Shown here in pieces: positions 31,180-42,966 of a stretch of 64,000 nt of DNA. Under the pieces are notes generated by a model that saw nothing but the letters and a program-made list of their open reading frames with translations, made no database searches and had not been told where the DNA came from. Each line of letters opens with the position of its first letter. Position 1 is the first letter of the stretch. This DNA comes from Ryuthela nishihirai (lineage: Eukaryota > Arthropoda > Arachnida > Araneae > Heptathelidae). The DNA is taken from contig JAWZYU010000013.1 in NCBI GenBank assembly GCA_038380435.1, forward strand, positions 60,910,946-60,974,945. Reading direction: 5' to 3'. The translations under genes and the position numbers were made by a program.

Positions 31180-34100
31180 GCCTCCAGGTGGTCGAGGGGT
31201 AAGTCTTAAATTTGTTCAAATAAATCGAAATGGGGCTAGGGCCGCAATGGCCCAGTTCAGCCAGGTGATAAAAGAGGAAGGAGTCGATGTTGCTCTTGTG
31301 CAGGAACCCTACTGCACAGAGAACATTATTAGAGGACTCCCTCTGACCAGCAGGCAATTTTGTGAAAAAGGCACGAAGCCTAAAGCTGGAATTGTTGTTT
31401 TGAACCCCAAGGTGAATGCCATCCTGGCATATCACACAGATAAAATTGTAGTAGTGGAGATTGGGTACGGACGATTAATAGTACACGCCATCTCCATTTA
31501 CTGTCCTCCAAACAACAACATTGAGGACTTGTTAACCGAGCTGCAAAACGTCCTGGCTCGGGTTAACTCTAAGACATTAATTATCGGCGGGGACTTCAAT
31601 GCGAAGCATCCTCTGTGGGGTTCAAACCGACAAGATGTTAGAGGTGATATGACTCTTGATTTTATCAACTCGGCTGACTTATATTTATTAAATGATTGGG
31701 ACACTCCAGCTACTTTTACTGGCCCAAGAGGGCAGAGCTGGATAGACTTGACCCTGGTATCCCCTCGGTTGTTTCCCCTGATTCAGGGCTGGTGCGTCAG
31801 CGACATGGTCTCTAACAGCGACCATAATTACATCATGTTCCAGGTGGGTGGAACATCATCTCCACCACAATATGCACGACGGTTTGCGGTGGGCAAAGCT
31901 CCTGATTGGTGCAGGCTCATGCGCTGTGTGTCACCGGAACTGGCGAAGATCGGCCAGCGCGTCGGTGATATTGGAGATTGCGGTTCTCTAGATAACATCT
32001 TGGGAGAACTAACTGAATGTTTAAGTACTGGATGTGAGATGACCTTCGGGTTCAAAAGGCAACCCAGAGTAGGCAATAAATCAGTGCCCTGGTGGACACC
32101 TGAGCTCACAGTTAGAAGGAAAAGAGTAAGAGCTCTTAGAAGGAGATATCAAAGGTGCCACAATGTGGAGAGAAGTGCCAGAGAGGAACTGTACAGGATG
32201 GAACAAGCAAAGTATAAGCTCGCCATACGAGAGGCGCAGCTGACTTCCTGGCAGAAGTTCTGCAGCGAGGTCTCTGCACAGAACCCTTTCACATTACAGT
32301 ACAGGCTAGCTACGGATAAGGATTTTAAACCCCTGGAAATTGCTTACGTTCGCAAGGAAGATGGATCCAAGACCACTTCCTTTGGCGAGACCATCCAGGT
32401 ACTTTTAGATAATTTATTCCCCAACGATGACAGGAGCACTGATGATGCAGAACATCAACTCCTTAGGGAAAATTGCAGGACTCCACCGGATACGCCGGAT
32501 GACGTTCCGTTTACAGAAGAGGAGGTGAGAGAGGTAATCAGGGAAATGGCCCGGGGCAAAGCCCCGGGTAACGATGGTCTGACAGTGGAGATTGTTTCTC
32601 AGGTGTTTAATGAACATAAAAGCCTGTTCACCCATCTCTTCAACAAATGCTTGAATCTGGGAGCCTTCCCAACCGCCTGGAAACAGGCAGACCTTGTCCT
32701 CTTTAACAAGGCTGGTAGGGATCCGGCAGACGCAAGATCTTACAGACCGATATGTCTGCTGCCGGTGCTGGGAAAGGTGCTGGATAAACTCCTGACAAAC
32801 AGGATGTACTACCACTGCCATAAGAACAGATTCCTGAATCCCAAGCAATTTGGGTTCAGGACAGACCAGTCCACCACCGCTGCTATCAAACAGGTGGTGG
32901 ACATTGTTCAGATAAATAAAGTGCACAAGTTGCACACCTCTCTTATTGCCTTGGATGTGACAGGCGCGTTCGACAATGTCTGGTGGCCTGCAATCTTGAA
33001 TAAATTGAAAGAGTGTTCCTGTCCTAGGAACATTTTCATTCTCGTGGCCAATTACCTCAGTGAGAGAGGATGGTCACATATTCACATGCTAGCGGGACTG
33101 CCTCAAGAATCTTGGAAAGAGGCTGCCCACAAGGGTCGTGCAGCGGACCGTTCCTCTGGAACTTAGTCGCTGATTCTGCTCTGGAGTTGACTATGCCCGA
33201 GGGAGTCTGGCTTCAGGCATACGCAGATGACTTGCTGCTTGCCATAACAGCGTCCTCCAGAGCTAAGCTGGAAGATGCTGGCAATGCAGCAATTAAAATA
33301 CTGGAAGGATGGTGTCTGCGCAACAAGCTTGGGTTTAGCGTTGCAAAGACAACATCAATGACTATTGCAAAAGAGGGTGTCCTCAAGAAGAGGTACCCTA
33401 TTTTTAAACTAAAAGGCGAAAACATCCGCCATGCGACAACATTAAAGTACCTGGGGATCACTCTGGATGAGAGGATGAGCTGGATCCCACACCTGCAGGA
33501 CCTGAAAGCTAAATGCACCAATGTGATGTGTAAGCTGGGGCGTATGGCTCGTGTCTCATGGGAACTCAGAAGCGAGGTCCTCAAGGAAATTTATCTTAGG
33601 GGAACGGAGAGGATCCTAACATATGGTGCGGGTGCCTGGTGGTGCCCGATGGACCACTCCATAATGCGTAGAAAGCTGCTCGCAGCCCAACGACCAGCTT
33701 TACTGCGAATCACCAGGGCTTACAGGACAACATCTACGGATACCCTCCTGGTACTTGCAGGGATCCCTCCTCTATTTTTGACGGTCGGTAAAGAAGCGAC
33801 CATATTTAGAGTCCTGCAGGCTAAGGAAAAAGCAACATTCCTCGGAGTCCAGTATGACCCTGAGGAATTTGAGGTAAATACCGCTAAGTGGGATTTACAT
33901 CCCACAAGGAGACTATGTGTGCCCTGGTCCACGGAGTTACCATCAGGTACAGATATTGAAATATACACCGACGGTTCCAAGAGCGAGGAGGGTGTGGGCT
34001 TAGCCTTCACTGTCTTCAATCAAGGGGTCAAAGTGTATGATTTTCAGAGGAAGGTTTCAAATAATGGTTCAGCCTTCCAAGCAGAGCTGCTCGCTATCAG

Positions 34101-34794
34101 AGAGGCCCTTAACTGGGCCCTCAATGACGGTGGTCTGGACAACGACATAAGGCTGTACACGGACAGCCAGGCAGCTCTGCATGCACTTGAAGATGCAACC
34201 AACAGGCATCAGATAGTGAATGAGATCAAGTGCATCCTGGGCAATCAGAGCATGCCCAGGGTATCCTTCTCCTGGATCAAGGCACATGTAGGGCATGAAG
34301 GAAATGAGCGGGCCGACCAACTGGCCCGTTCCACAGGTAATAACACTCAACCTGTGATAGCGGTAAAGACAAAAACTACCCTGAAGTCTATAATTGGCCA
34401 AGGTACCATTCAGGAGTGGCAGAGACTCTGGGATACGACTGAGAATGGTCTTCAAACAAAGACATTCTTGAAAAGGGTCAGTCTATCACTGAGGTCCTCT
34501 GACCACTATTTGACGCAGGTCCTAACAGGACATGGGAGTTTCCCCAAATACCTGGAGCGTTTCAAAATCTCTGCCCACAGTTACTGCGGCTGTGGGGCTC
34601 CAGATGCAGATGTCGGGCACTATATCCTCAGATGTCCGATTACTCAAGGGTTCGCTAACGAACTCAGGGACTCCCAAGCGATCAATGAGGTAGCAGGCGA
34701 ACTGGTCTCAGTGTCCATTGAGAGTGCCCGTGTCAGGGCACACTTGAGGGACATAGGCTGGCTTGTCTGCCGGCTTCGGGACTCTCTCCTTTGA
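31169..34794 (+). pseudogene. LINE ORF2: endonuclease, reverse transcriptase, RNase H; one frameshift
   Basis: The APE-type endonuclease occupies roughly the first 225 codons: FVQINRNGARAAMAQ, LVQEPYC, IIGGDFNAKHPLWGS, SWIDLTLVS and SDHNYI. The RT follows with ARGKAPGNDGLTVEI, YRPICLLPVLGKVLDKL, ALDVTGAFDNVWW, RGCPQGSCSGPFLWN and LQAYADDLLLA. RNase H has YTDGSKSEEG, FQAELLAIREAL, LYTDSQAALH and WIKAHVGHEGNERADQLA, so all the acidic residues and the His are in place. A CxC...H...C motif (YCGCGAPDADVGHYILRC) ends the protein. The only clear lesion is a one-base frameshift near 33075 (frames 31169-33166 and 33070-34794). The catalytic residues I can see are intact. Confidence 0.92.
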
Positions 34795-35035
34795 GGTCCG
34801 TGGCTGCTGTCTCTCTTGGACTTATTTTCCAACCTTCTTCCCGGGCTGCACTCAGCACCCACTTTAACGCCACCCATACTCCATGTCCCGACTGGTCTCC
34901 TCTGAGACAAACTTCATCTTCTATTTCCAAGCCTCTAGTTGCTATGCACATGTAGTGTCGTGAGACGGAGCACGTGCTTTCCCCATGGGGAGTGGGTCCT
35001 TCGGGACCCACTCCCCACCCCGTATTAACCAGAGG
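34795..35035 (+). promoter_or_regulatory. LINE 3' UTR with a perfect UUCG hairpin
   Basis: Near the end, 34987-34999 (ggggagtgggtcc) pairs perfectly with 35004-35016 around a TTCG loop closed by C-G, the extra-stable UUCG tetraloop class. About 19 bases separate it from the end of the element, which lacks poly(A). Such a 3' stem-loop is a good candidate for the signal its RT recognises. Confidence 0.8.
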
Positions 35036-36660
35036 TGTTAGTTTCCAAAAAAGCCAGTTTAAAATGGTCCCATTCTTCGTCAACTTCAGTAGTAAGCTAA
35101 CCATGACTGTCATAATGACTAAGTATCGTATCATGGTAAGCTTTCGCTATAAATGGGTCTTTCAGAGCTTCAGTATTACATGTTAATTCGTTAACCCTAG
35201 CACAACACTTTTTATGTTCAAGTTGCAAGACACTTTTTAACAAGGTAATCGTCAGATCTAATTTCAGCTCCCCTATATGACCTGGTATTCCTAACAGAAC
35301 TAGCCCATTTGCTGTTAATTAATAAATAATCAATCATATTCTTATGCAGTCCATCTGGTGAGACCCATGTCTACTTATGTATGTTGCAGTGTTTGAAATA
35401 AGTGTTAATTATTCTGAAACCATTACGTTTACTTCCCTGTAGGAGACAAGGCCCATTGCCATTGCAGCTACCAATACCAAAAGGACCTATTACCCCTCCC
35501 CAAAGGTCAGAGTCAGTACCAACTTTGGCATTGAAGTCACCTAGAACAATGGTAAAATCTCCTTTCTTGACAGAATTCAAAATATCCTGAAGCTGTCCGT
35601 AAAACCTTTCCTTCTCATCCTCATTGGCATCTTCAGAGGGGGCATAAACAGCGGATAACATTCAAGTCTTTAATGCTTGTCTGAAATTCTGCTGTAAGAA
35701 ACCTTTCATTAATGCACTCATATCCTAGAAGAGCATCAGTAGCATGTCTGCTGAGAAGCAGACAAGCTACTGATGCTCTTCTGGGATCTTCACGCCTTCT
35801 TCTATGCTCCTTGGTGATGCATTCCATCTTCCCTCCCGGTAAAGAGAAATTTAAAGTTATTTTTAAGTATCTCACCTTTACCTGTCCATCTGGTCTCTTG
35901 CAAGCCGAGAATATCTAAATTATAACGGTGGAATTCTTGTGTGAGGACATCAAGAGAAAAAGCTCTGTGCAGAGTCCTCACATTATAACTACCTATGGAG
36001 AGAAAATGGTTAGTGGGATGTTTAAAGAAACTATGTTTATTGAGAGAGGGAATGCCGACAATATCAAATAGGCCCCTAATCGCAGACATTGGGCAATGAC
36101 CCGTAACCCTACCACTAAAGGCTGAAGCCATCTACACTGGAAGACTTCCTCCAATGTAGAATTTAACGATGCCATTAGAAGCAAGAGTTAAGTTGCCTGC
36201 GATGACCTTTGCTCTAAATTATCCACCAACTGATAAAACATATCCTCTGAATCTATTTACTTGCGGCTGTCAACATATAAACAAACAGAAAACACAGCAG
36301 ATTTTCCCTCTACAGAAGCCCACCAGTGGAACAAATTCAGGATCCATAATAAAGCTCAAAGCCTTATTTCAGTCGAGTTCGGTAGGTTTATATGGTCAGC
36401 ACCAGGACACTGTCTGGTTGATAACTCTTCAGCAGAGTAGAGAAAAAAGAAAAGTAGCCATAGTTGTCCAGATCAGTAGGCTACACTAATCGGCATCCCT
36501 CCTCTTCCGTTCCCTTTCACAAGAAAGTATCTCTTTTGAAAGATAATAACCGACCTGCACCACGAGTAGGCGGGGTCGGACATTAGGTGCTAGACCTGGC
36601 CAGTTCTATGCATCATCACAGGGGATTGGTGCATTGCTCTGCTTCCAGTGAACTACCTAG
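35036..36660 (-). pseudogene. nested RTE host copy, endonuclease and 5' UTR segment
   Basis: Minus-strand RTE resuming after the R1/LOA-type insertion. It carries the endonuclease in pieces: LSIGSYNVRTLHRAFSLDVL and LDILGLQETRWTGKGE (36131-35802), YECINERFLTAEFQTSI (about 35750-35690), and AVYAPSEDANEDEKERFYGQ with FTIVLGDFNAKVGTDSDLWG (35661-35371). The protein start MASAFSG is at about 36131, and roughly 530 bases of 5' UTR follow to ctaggtag at 36660, the same 5' end as the copy at 46226. Confidence 0.85.
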
Positions 36661-38204
36661 TTACCATTTGCAAGCCGCAATTTCTTAACGGAACATATTT
36701 AGGTGCACAACTGAATTATTTTACTATTCCTAAACTCATTAAAAATGATTTTTTTTATTTTAATCAAGATACATTCTTGATATCTTAAAAACAGTGTTTT
36801 TCCAATTCATTAAAAATCTATGTTTTCGTTTTTATGTATAGAATTTTTCCTGTGGCTATAGGTTTCTTTTTTAGTGCCTGTTCAATAAGTTTAGCTTGGA
36901 CAGGCCTGATCTAAAAGGAAAAGAAATATATAAAATCCAGACTGGAACCCTATCGATAATATTAATGAAATATTTGAATTCTGCAGCAGCTTTAAATAAT
37001 GAAAATTTCATAACTCCCTACTGCCTGATAATCCCATTTAGGAAAATCAAATGACCAAAGGCCTCATTCCTCTTGGTCGTTTTTTGATGATCCTGAGGTA
37101 TTTTCAGCTATTTGATCGTCGTTTTGAGCACCCACGAATTTATACATAAGCATTGAACAGATTCCTAAATGTGAATCGATTTGTTTTACCGTTCTTTTTC
37201 GGGCTCTAGCGGGGTGAACGTTTCGTATCTGTCACTGCCAAGACACAACGACGAATTAAATAGTATGGAGTTAAAAAGCATCCCAGAAAGCATTTCAAAT
37301 CAGCGAACTAATCATTTCGAAGGATTCACCTATTAATAAGAACTCTAAAGATCGATACAAAAAATATAGAGGGCCCGACAAGGCTTAATGTTTGTTTACT
37401 ACTAGGATGAAAAAAATCAGTGTCCTTTTTCTGCTTTCAAACATTGGCAGTGATTAATTCTTTGCTGCTCAATGTACGAGCTTCAACTGTTAAAAATTGT
37501 CAGCAGTATGAATTCTCATTGTCTTCGTCCAGTATAAATCTACCTGATCTGTAGTTAATTCTAAAAGCCTTAGTCCCTACGATGTATCCGTGCGATGTAT
37601 GCCAGGTTTCCCTTCATCAGATCTGTCTAGTTCGTCACAAAAAATCTCATGATATAAAAAGCTTTTTCAATGTTCTAAATGTGTGGTTGCATTTTGGAAG
37701 GCAGGACGTCATGGAGAACAACGTTTTGGAAACAATGTCATGAGCAATCCTATACCTCCAAAAAAACCTGCAAATGTGAAAATGTACTGTGGAGTTTAGA
37801 AAAAAAGACAATCTTTCATGATATTAAAAAAAGAAAGCCTCACAGTAATAAGTGAAAACGTTCAGAAGGTTAGGACATTCTTCAGAAGAAGCGAAAACTG
37901 TATTCCTAAGACCCCCCTGTCAGTTTACAGATGTAATGAAAAAAAGACGTTTTCAACGCATACGTATGAGCTTGTAAAAACAGCCTTGTAGCTTTTCAAA
38001 TCAGGGAAAAAAATACTTCCAAGGATTCACTTATTAAGAAGAATTCTAAACTTCAGTACAACAAAATAGAGAGCCCTACAAGACTTAATTTTTTTTTCAT
38101 TTCTAGGAAGAAAAAAAAAGAATTCTCATTCTGTTTTCAGACATTGACAATGATAATTTGTCGCTGCTCCATCTGCGAGCTTCTTCAATTGTTAGAAGTG
38201 TTAA
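36661..38204. other. AT-rich region with a 210-bp direct repeat pair; no gene
   Basis: About 37285-37497 and 37990-38200 are diverged direct repeats (shared landmarks: catttcaaatcag / cttttcaaatcag, aaggattcac, attaagaagaattctaaa-type, gcgagcttc). No ORF in the region has a motif I recognise. Confidence 0.55.
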
Positions 38205-38732
38205 CCCTTTCAGGACCATAAGGTTTCTAAGAGTAAATATTAGTATGTAACTGTTTATTTTAGTTTGTTTAGACGTAAAATAAATAAAAATCATAAGAAA
38301 AATACATAACAATGTGTAGTTTTTTTGGAATTTTATGGAAAATATTTTTCCCAATGGACTATAAAGGTAACACAAATTATAGTTAGGCTTATTATGCAAT
38401 GTCTTTTATTTATTGGTTTATTAGAACAAAATGTTAACTAAAATAATACAAAATTATGAAATAAAATTACTATACAAAATGATGTGCTAATTATGATATT
38501 CTGGGAAGCAATTTCTTTTGGTAGTGAGGCAAAGATGGACATTGCACATAGTACATATATTATGCGTCCTGACAGTTCTGTTTTTGTTTTCTAAACGTTC
38601 CCGTTTACGTAATTGCATTCAGCATACGTTCTATTTTGACATTCTGTATAAAAAATGCAGATAAGGTTATAATTAAATACGACAATCACCAATTTTAAAA
38701 TGGGAAAAATGTTTCCCTTAGTCGTGAAAGGG
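38205..38732. mobile_element. piggyBac-like MITE, 528 bp
   Basis: TTAA flanks both ends (38201-38204 and 38733-38736). Termini are CCCTTTCAGGACCATAAGG on the left and, in reverse complement, CCCTTTCACGACTAAGG on the right. TTAA duplication and CCC-starting ends are the piggyBac pattern. The inside is AT-rich and non-coding. Confidence 0.8.
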
Positions 38733-38823
38733 TTAACAGAGGAATACATCTTCAGATCCCATCTTTTCTTCTCGAGTTTTCATGAGAGTCGCTCCTAACT
38801 CTTCTGAAAGAATTTACCTTGAA

Positions 38824-39070
38824 ATGTATCATTATATGGTATCTTGAGGTGTAAGTGGTTTCAAGCGAAAAATTTCACCTTCCACCTTCGGATGTATTAC
38901 CGTTTTTCCGCAGTACTGTTTCACAAGTCTTCCCACTTCATCCCTGGAGAAAGAATTGGTTTCGGCATGTAAGAAAAATCGAGATTTCATTTCAAGAATT
39001 TGAACGGCCTCATAGCAGTTCAATACTGGATACTGTACTCCACGGCGAAATCAACATTGTCAAATATTAT
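38824..39070 (-). other. unrecognised protein-like stretch
   Basis: The minus strand is open from FRRGVQYPVLNCYEAVQILE through AETNSFSRDEVGRLVKQYCG to RLKPLTPQDTI and a stop. After two stops the same frame carries on with ILSEELGATLMKTREEKMGS. Composition is protein-like, but I do not recognise the family and see no good splice acceptor. It may be an old exon or a transposon fragment. Confidence 0.35.
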
Positions 39071-39223
39071 ATACCTCTTTCGGGATCTAGCTAGGTCCTT
39101 ACTCCAAGGGAGTTACAATTAATGCATGCTGTTATCAACGTATATAATTCCGACACAAAATACTTTATGTGGTCTGTCTTAGCCTGTTGGTATTATGCTA
39201 CAAAACACCCAGAGCACTCTAGA

Positions 39224-40257
39224 AACTGCAGAGTTGGCTTTCTATAAGTAATATCCCATTGTGTAGGAATGGGCCGGTTTGTAGAGCTTGTGATGGCTCA
39301 AGGTCAGGAACAGCTGTTATATATAGAAACACACGTGGAAATCAGTTTTTACCTTATTTTGAGGAATAATGAGTTGGCATCATGGAATAATGAGTAGGTG
39401 CGTGATTAGCTGAGCCATGTGCTGCATTATTGCTATTATGAGATGGGACACAGCAATAATGCAGAACGTGGCTCAGTTAACCACCCAAAAACAATATCCA
39501 TGTGGACAATTCAGTGAACGTTACCATCTATGGATTATGGCAGTGGATGGCTGTTACAGGTACGCATGCTTACTGTGAGACATAAGAAACTGTGCCTTGT
39601 ATGGTCACGTCAATACCAGGACTGGACCAATGACATGTGGAAATCTGTCACCTGTTGGAAGAATTGTTTCCATCATGCTCCATCTGTCGTGTTCACCTTT
39701 AGAGAAAGCAAACTGAAGTCAATGCAATACGGTGCACCATCGATGTTGGACAAGCTGGAGGCGGTGGTGTTATGGTATTGGGACTGTTCTTGGGGCATGC
39801 CCTGGGTCCAGTGATCATTAGTGAATCAGCTGCTCAACAGGACCGCATACCTTTCTATCATTGTCGACAAAGTACTCGCTTTCATGATGACAGTGTATCC
39901 ATACAACTCCAGAATCTATCAACAAAAAACCACGCCATATCGAATGGCCCGACAGGTTACAAACTGGTTTCAGGAACATGAGAACTTTGTTCTCCCTTGG
40001 CCACCCAACTCACTGGATCTCAACCAATTGACCATGCTTGGGACCTACAGGAAAAGGCGATTTGATACTCTGATGCTCCACCCGGCATTGTGCAGGTATT
40101 ACAGGACAGAGTGTGAAACATATGGGTAACACTATCACAGGACACCCTTCAACACCTTGTGAAGTCCCGACCCTGACGTCTATGGGCTATATTCCAGGTA
40201 GAAGGTGGCCCCACGAGGCATTATATGGTGTTGGTAAGGCAAAGCCAACTCAGTTTA
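39224..40257 (+). pseudogene. Tc1-like transposon remnant
   Basis: The ends share aaactgcagagttggcttt (about 39228) and, in reverse complement from about 40254, aaactgagttggcttt, each next to TA, so terminal repeats are present. The inside translates in broken frames to LTVRHKKLCLVWSRQYQDWT (39580-39640) and NWFQEHENFVLPWPPNSLDL (about 39965-40020), both typical of Tc1-like catalytic domains. The third catalytic residue region (NQLTMLGTY) is lost. Confidence 0.75.
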
Positions 40258-41700
40258 TATTCTTATAGTAGCTGTTTACCTCTTTTCTCGTGAAGGGTTT
40301 TTCGAGAAAAACTAGGCGAGACTGAAAATACTTTCTGTGGACTGCATATGCAGCGCAAATTGAACGGATATTTTGGCTTTTACATTTTTAATGCAATCAC
40401 ATATACTAAATTTAACAATTACAAATTATCGTATAAACTAACAGTTTTTGTGTGAATGTTCCCATCATGCATACCTGAAATTGACGAAAATTATCGTGCT
40501 CCTCGCAACTGTGCTTCCAGAGAACTTTTTATGCTTCAGGCAGTCAAAGAACTACTACTGTCTCACTGCTGCAAGATGATACCGGTATAATTCACGTGTT
40601 TGCATCTCAAAGACGATATAAAAAGAAATTACGGCTAACGACGGCATTAATATACGAATTTCGGGATGACTATTTTTGACAGGAATTTTTCAGCAAAATG
40701 GTGATATGAATATAGATATTTTCAGCAATATGATTTTTAGCAATGAATTCCAATTTTCGGGGACATTCACACTTTTGAAGAATATTTAAACCAAAATCTC
40801 TTAATTAGGTACTCAAACTTTACTTTGTAGTGTTTCTCCTCCCTCCTCAATTTCTATGCAAATCGGTGGGAAGTGGAATTGGGAATTGCGCTTTTGTGAA
40901 CTTTTAAACCGAAAATATATGGATTTGGCCCTCAAACTCTGCTTTCAGTGAAAATCTGGTGTAAGGGAGAGCTGGAATATTCGTTCTTACTTTTCCTTCC
41001 TGCCAAGGCCAATATGTATTTACTCTTATATACTACATTTTATTAGCAAACATATCTCTGTTCTTTGAATTCAAAGGAAAAGATTATATTTATTTGTGGA
41101 AATGCTTTGCATATGTAAAAATACTTCAATGAAGAAGAAAATACTAGATACATAAAATGATGAAAAATTAGGATAAGTAATAATGAAGACTGAGAGTCTA
41201 AAAAAATAATAAAAGAACCCTTATAATGCTAAAAATCTATTTTTAAATTAATTTTTTTACAAGTGTTTCCCTTTTTTGTCTGTCTACTTCTCTGTCCGAC
41301 CATTCTTCTGTAGATATTAAACTGCTTTTGTTTTGGAGTTTTTTTTTTCCTCTGTCGGATAATTATTTATGAAATATTATGATTTGCACTTTATCAATCT
41401 TCCAATACCTTTAATAGCGCCATCTAAAGAGGAAAATATATGAAAATTCGGAAATATTTAATGAATATTGCAAACGATCTAGTTAAGTTATAAATTTTGA
41501 AATTATGGTATATAACTTGGCAGCAATGTTTTCCCCCTTACCCCAAGGAGGGGCGGGAAACCATAACTTTTTTTAAAGATATCAATGAAAGTTTCTTAAA
41601 TAATAAAATATTCTTAATTAAAAAAAAATTACTATTTCTATTTTCCCAATCATTCATTAGCTCGAATATCAACCGTTACACAGGTACATATAGAATATTA
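40258..41700. other. AT-rich, nothing recognised
   Basis: No coding stretch with a recognisable motif, no clear repeat borders. Possibly intronic to the dynein gene, given the exon at 42768 on the minus strand. Confidence 0.4.
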
Positions 41701-42510
41701 AGCAACCATAGCCTATCGAGGTCCAGCCTCTTAGTGTGAAATTTAGGTCTTCAAACGTGTTTCCTAAACTACGGTTGCTGCATTTGGTCACTCTAGACCA
41801 ATTCTAAAGAAGTTCTGTATGACACTGTCTGCTCAGCGCTTCATAGGTTTCCTCGTCTTTCTGAAGCTTTTAGGTACACTGTTCATAACCCTATTCGCTA
41901 ATCTAGAGTTATGCATACGGGACACATGGCCAAAGCAACGTAGTCTCTATCTGCACAATCTTCTGCTCAAAGGAGGTTGTCAACTCCTTTGTTTAACCTC
42001 ATCATTGCTTACAAAACTGAACCACTTAATGCCCAAGATACTGCGTAAGCAACTAGAATAAAAGGCATCAAGTGTCCTGCTATCTAGTTTACAAAGGGTC
42101 CACGTTTCACTACCATAACTAACTCTAGAAAGAATCAAATTATTATACAGCCTAATTTTAGCCTTTAGGTGTATACGCCTATTTCTCCACACTCTCCATA
42201 GATTCTTAAAAGTCCCAGCAACAATCACTATTCTTCTGTTAATCTCATGACGCACATTACCAGTACCTGTAATATAGCTTCCCAGATAATTAAGCTGACA
42301 CTCAAGGGTGCAACCATTCAGATTAACAGAACCACAACCTGCCTCACCAATTTTCTTGACTTCAATTTTCTTTCTGTTTATTACCAAACCTACTCTACTA
42401 CCAGTCGCATCAACAGCTCGAATGAAAGAGTTCATCTCATCATCATAATTTACCAAAAAGGGACAAATCATCAATTATATCTAAATCATAAATTTTCAAA
42501 TTTCTAGGCC
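41701..42510 (-). mobile_element. RTE LINE fragment, 3' third
   Basis: Minus strand. It carries the C-terminal ORF region (42474-41980: ATGSRVGLVINRKK, YLGSYITGTGNVRHEINRR, SRVSYGSETWTLCKLD) and part of the 3' UTR, with stops and frame changes. It begins near the 3' end of the element and is truncated upstream at about 42510 inside the RT region. If the dynein exon is real, this insertion is intronic. Confidence 0.8.
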
Positions 42511-42767
42511 GTTAGAGAGTGATAAAGCTGAGAAATAAAAATCCTCATTCTCTTTGAAAACGAATATCCCATATTTATCAGCGGCGACATGTTACTCTTA
42601 TAGATTTAAATTACGATAAACCGGAAAAAACAAGCACCATATGATCTTATGGCCAACAGCAATGGTATGATGGAAGTGGGTAGAATGGTGGTACAGGTTA
42701 GTAATTTATCAAACTAATTATTTAAATCACATGTACAAATAACTAAATGATTAATATGGAAACCTAC

Positions 42768-42966
42768 CTTATGAATATTTTTTTTCATGTATGTCTCCAG
42801 TTCTAACAGCCACTTTTCAACTTGTCCTCTAGCCTTAGTAGGTGAAATTATATCTGTCAACTCTATTTCCTCACCTTCACTACTACGTATGTGTGTAATA
42901 TCTAAATTATCCAAAAACCGCAATAGTGCTATGCCCTCAAAACACTTCTTCAAATGAGGTTGCACC
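42768..42966 (-). CDS. axonemal dynein heavy chain, one internal exon (linker region)
   Basis: The minus strand reads [20 protein letters not shown], then [20 protein letters not shown] and [20 protein letters not shown], ending IHK. This is the linker (DHC_N2) signature of axonemal dynein heavy chains: [11 protein letters not shown], SxEGE and VEKWL. The exon is bounded by a polypyrimidine-preceded acceptor (ttttcattag, AG at 42968-42967) and a donor gtaggt directly below 42768. Exon length 199 bases: one base of a split codon plus 66 codons, ending in phase 0. The protein is a subunit of ciliary and flagellar motors. Which paralogue it is cannot be told from 66 residues. I found no neighbouring exon in the window, so the introns are long and transposon-filled. 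Confidence 0.88.

Larger units (their letters stand above)
28421..35035 (+). mobile_element. R1/LOA-group LINE, essentially full length
   Basis: 6.6 kb, GC-rich compared with its surroundings, bounded by the exact 14-bp target duplication tgttagtttccaaa (28407-28420 and 35036-35049) inside the RTE. Order: about 1.36 kb 5' UTR, ORF1 (zinc-knuckle gag-like), ORF2 (endonuclease, RT, RNase H, zinc motif) and a 240-bp 3' UTR with a perfect hairpin. There is no poly(A) tail. The RT motif RGCPQGSCSGPFLWN and the RNase H domain place it in the R1/LOA part of the I superfamily. Confidence 0.92.

Noticed and set aside
32414..32935. 173-residue minus-strand frame
   Set aside because: Antisense shadow of the LINE ORF2 reverse transcriptase.
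36700..36770. continuation of the CR1-like LINE after the nested RTE
   Set aside because: A YLGAQLNYFTIPKLIKNDF reading was considered as the RT C-terminus, but the similarity is too weak to claim.
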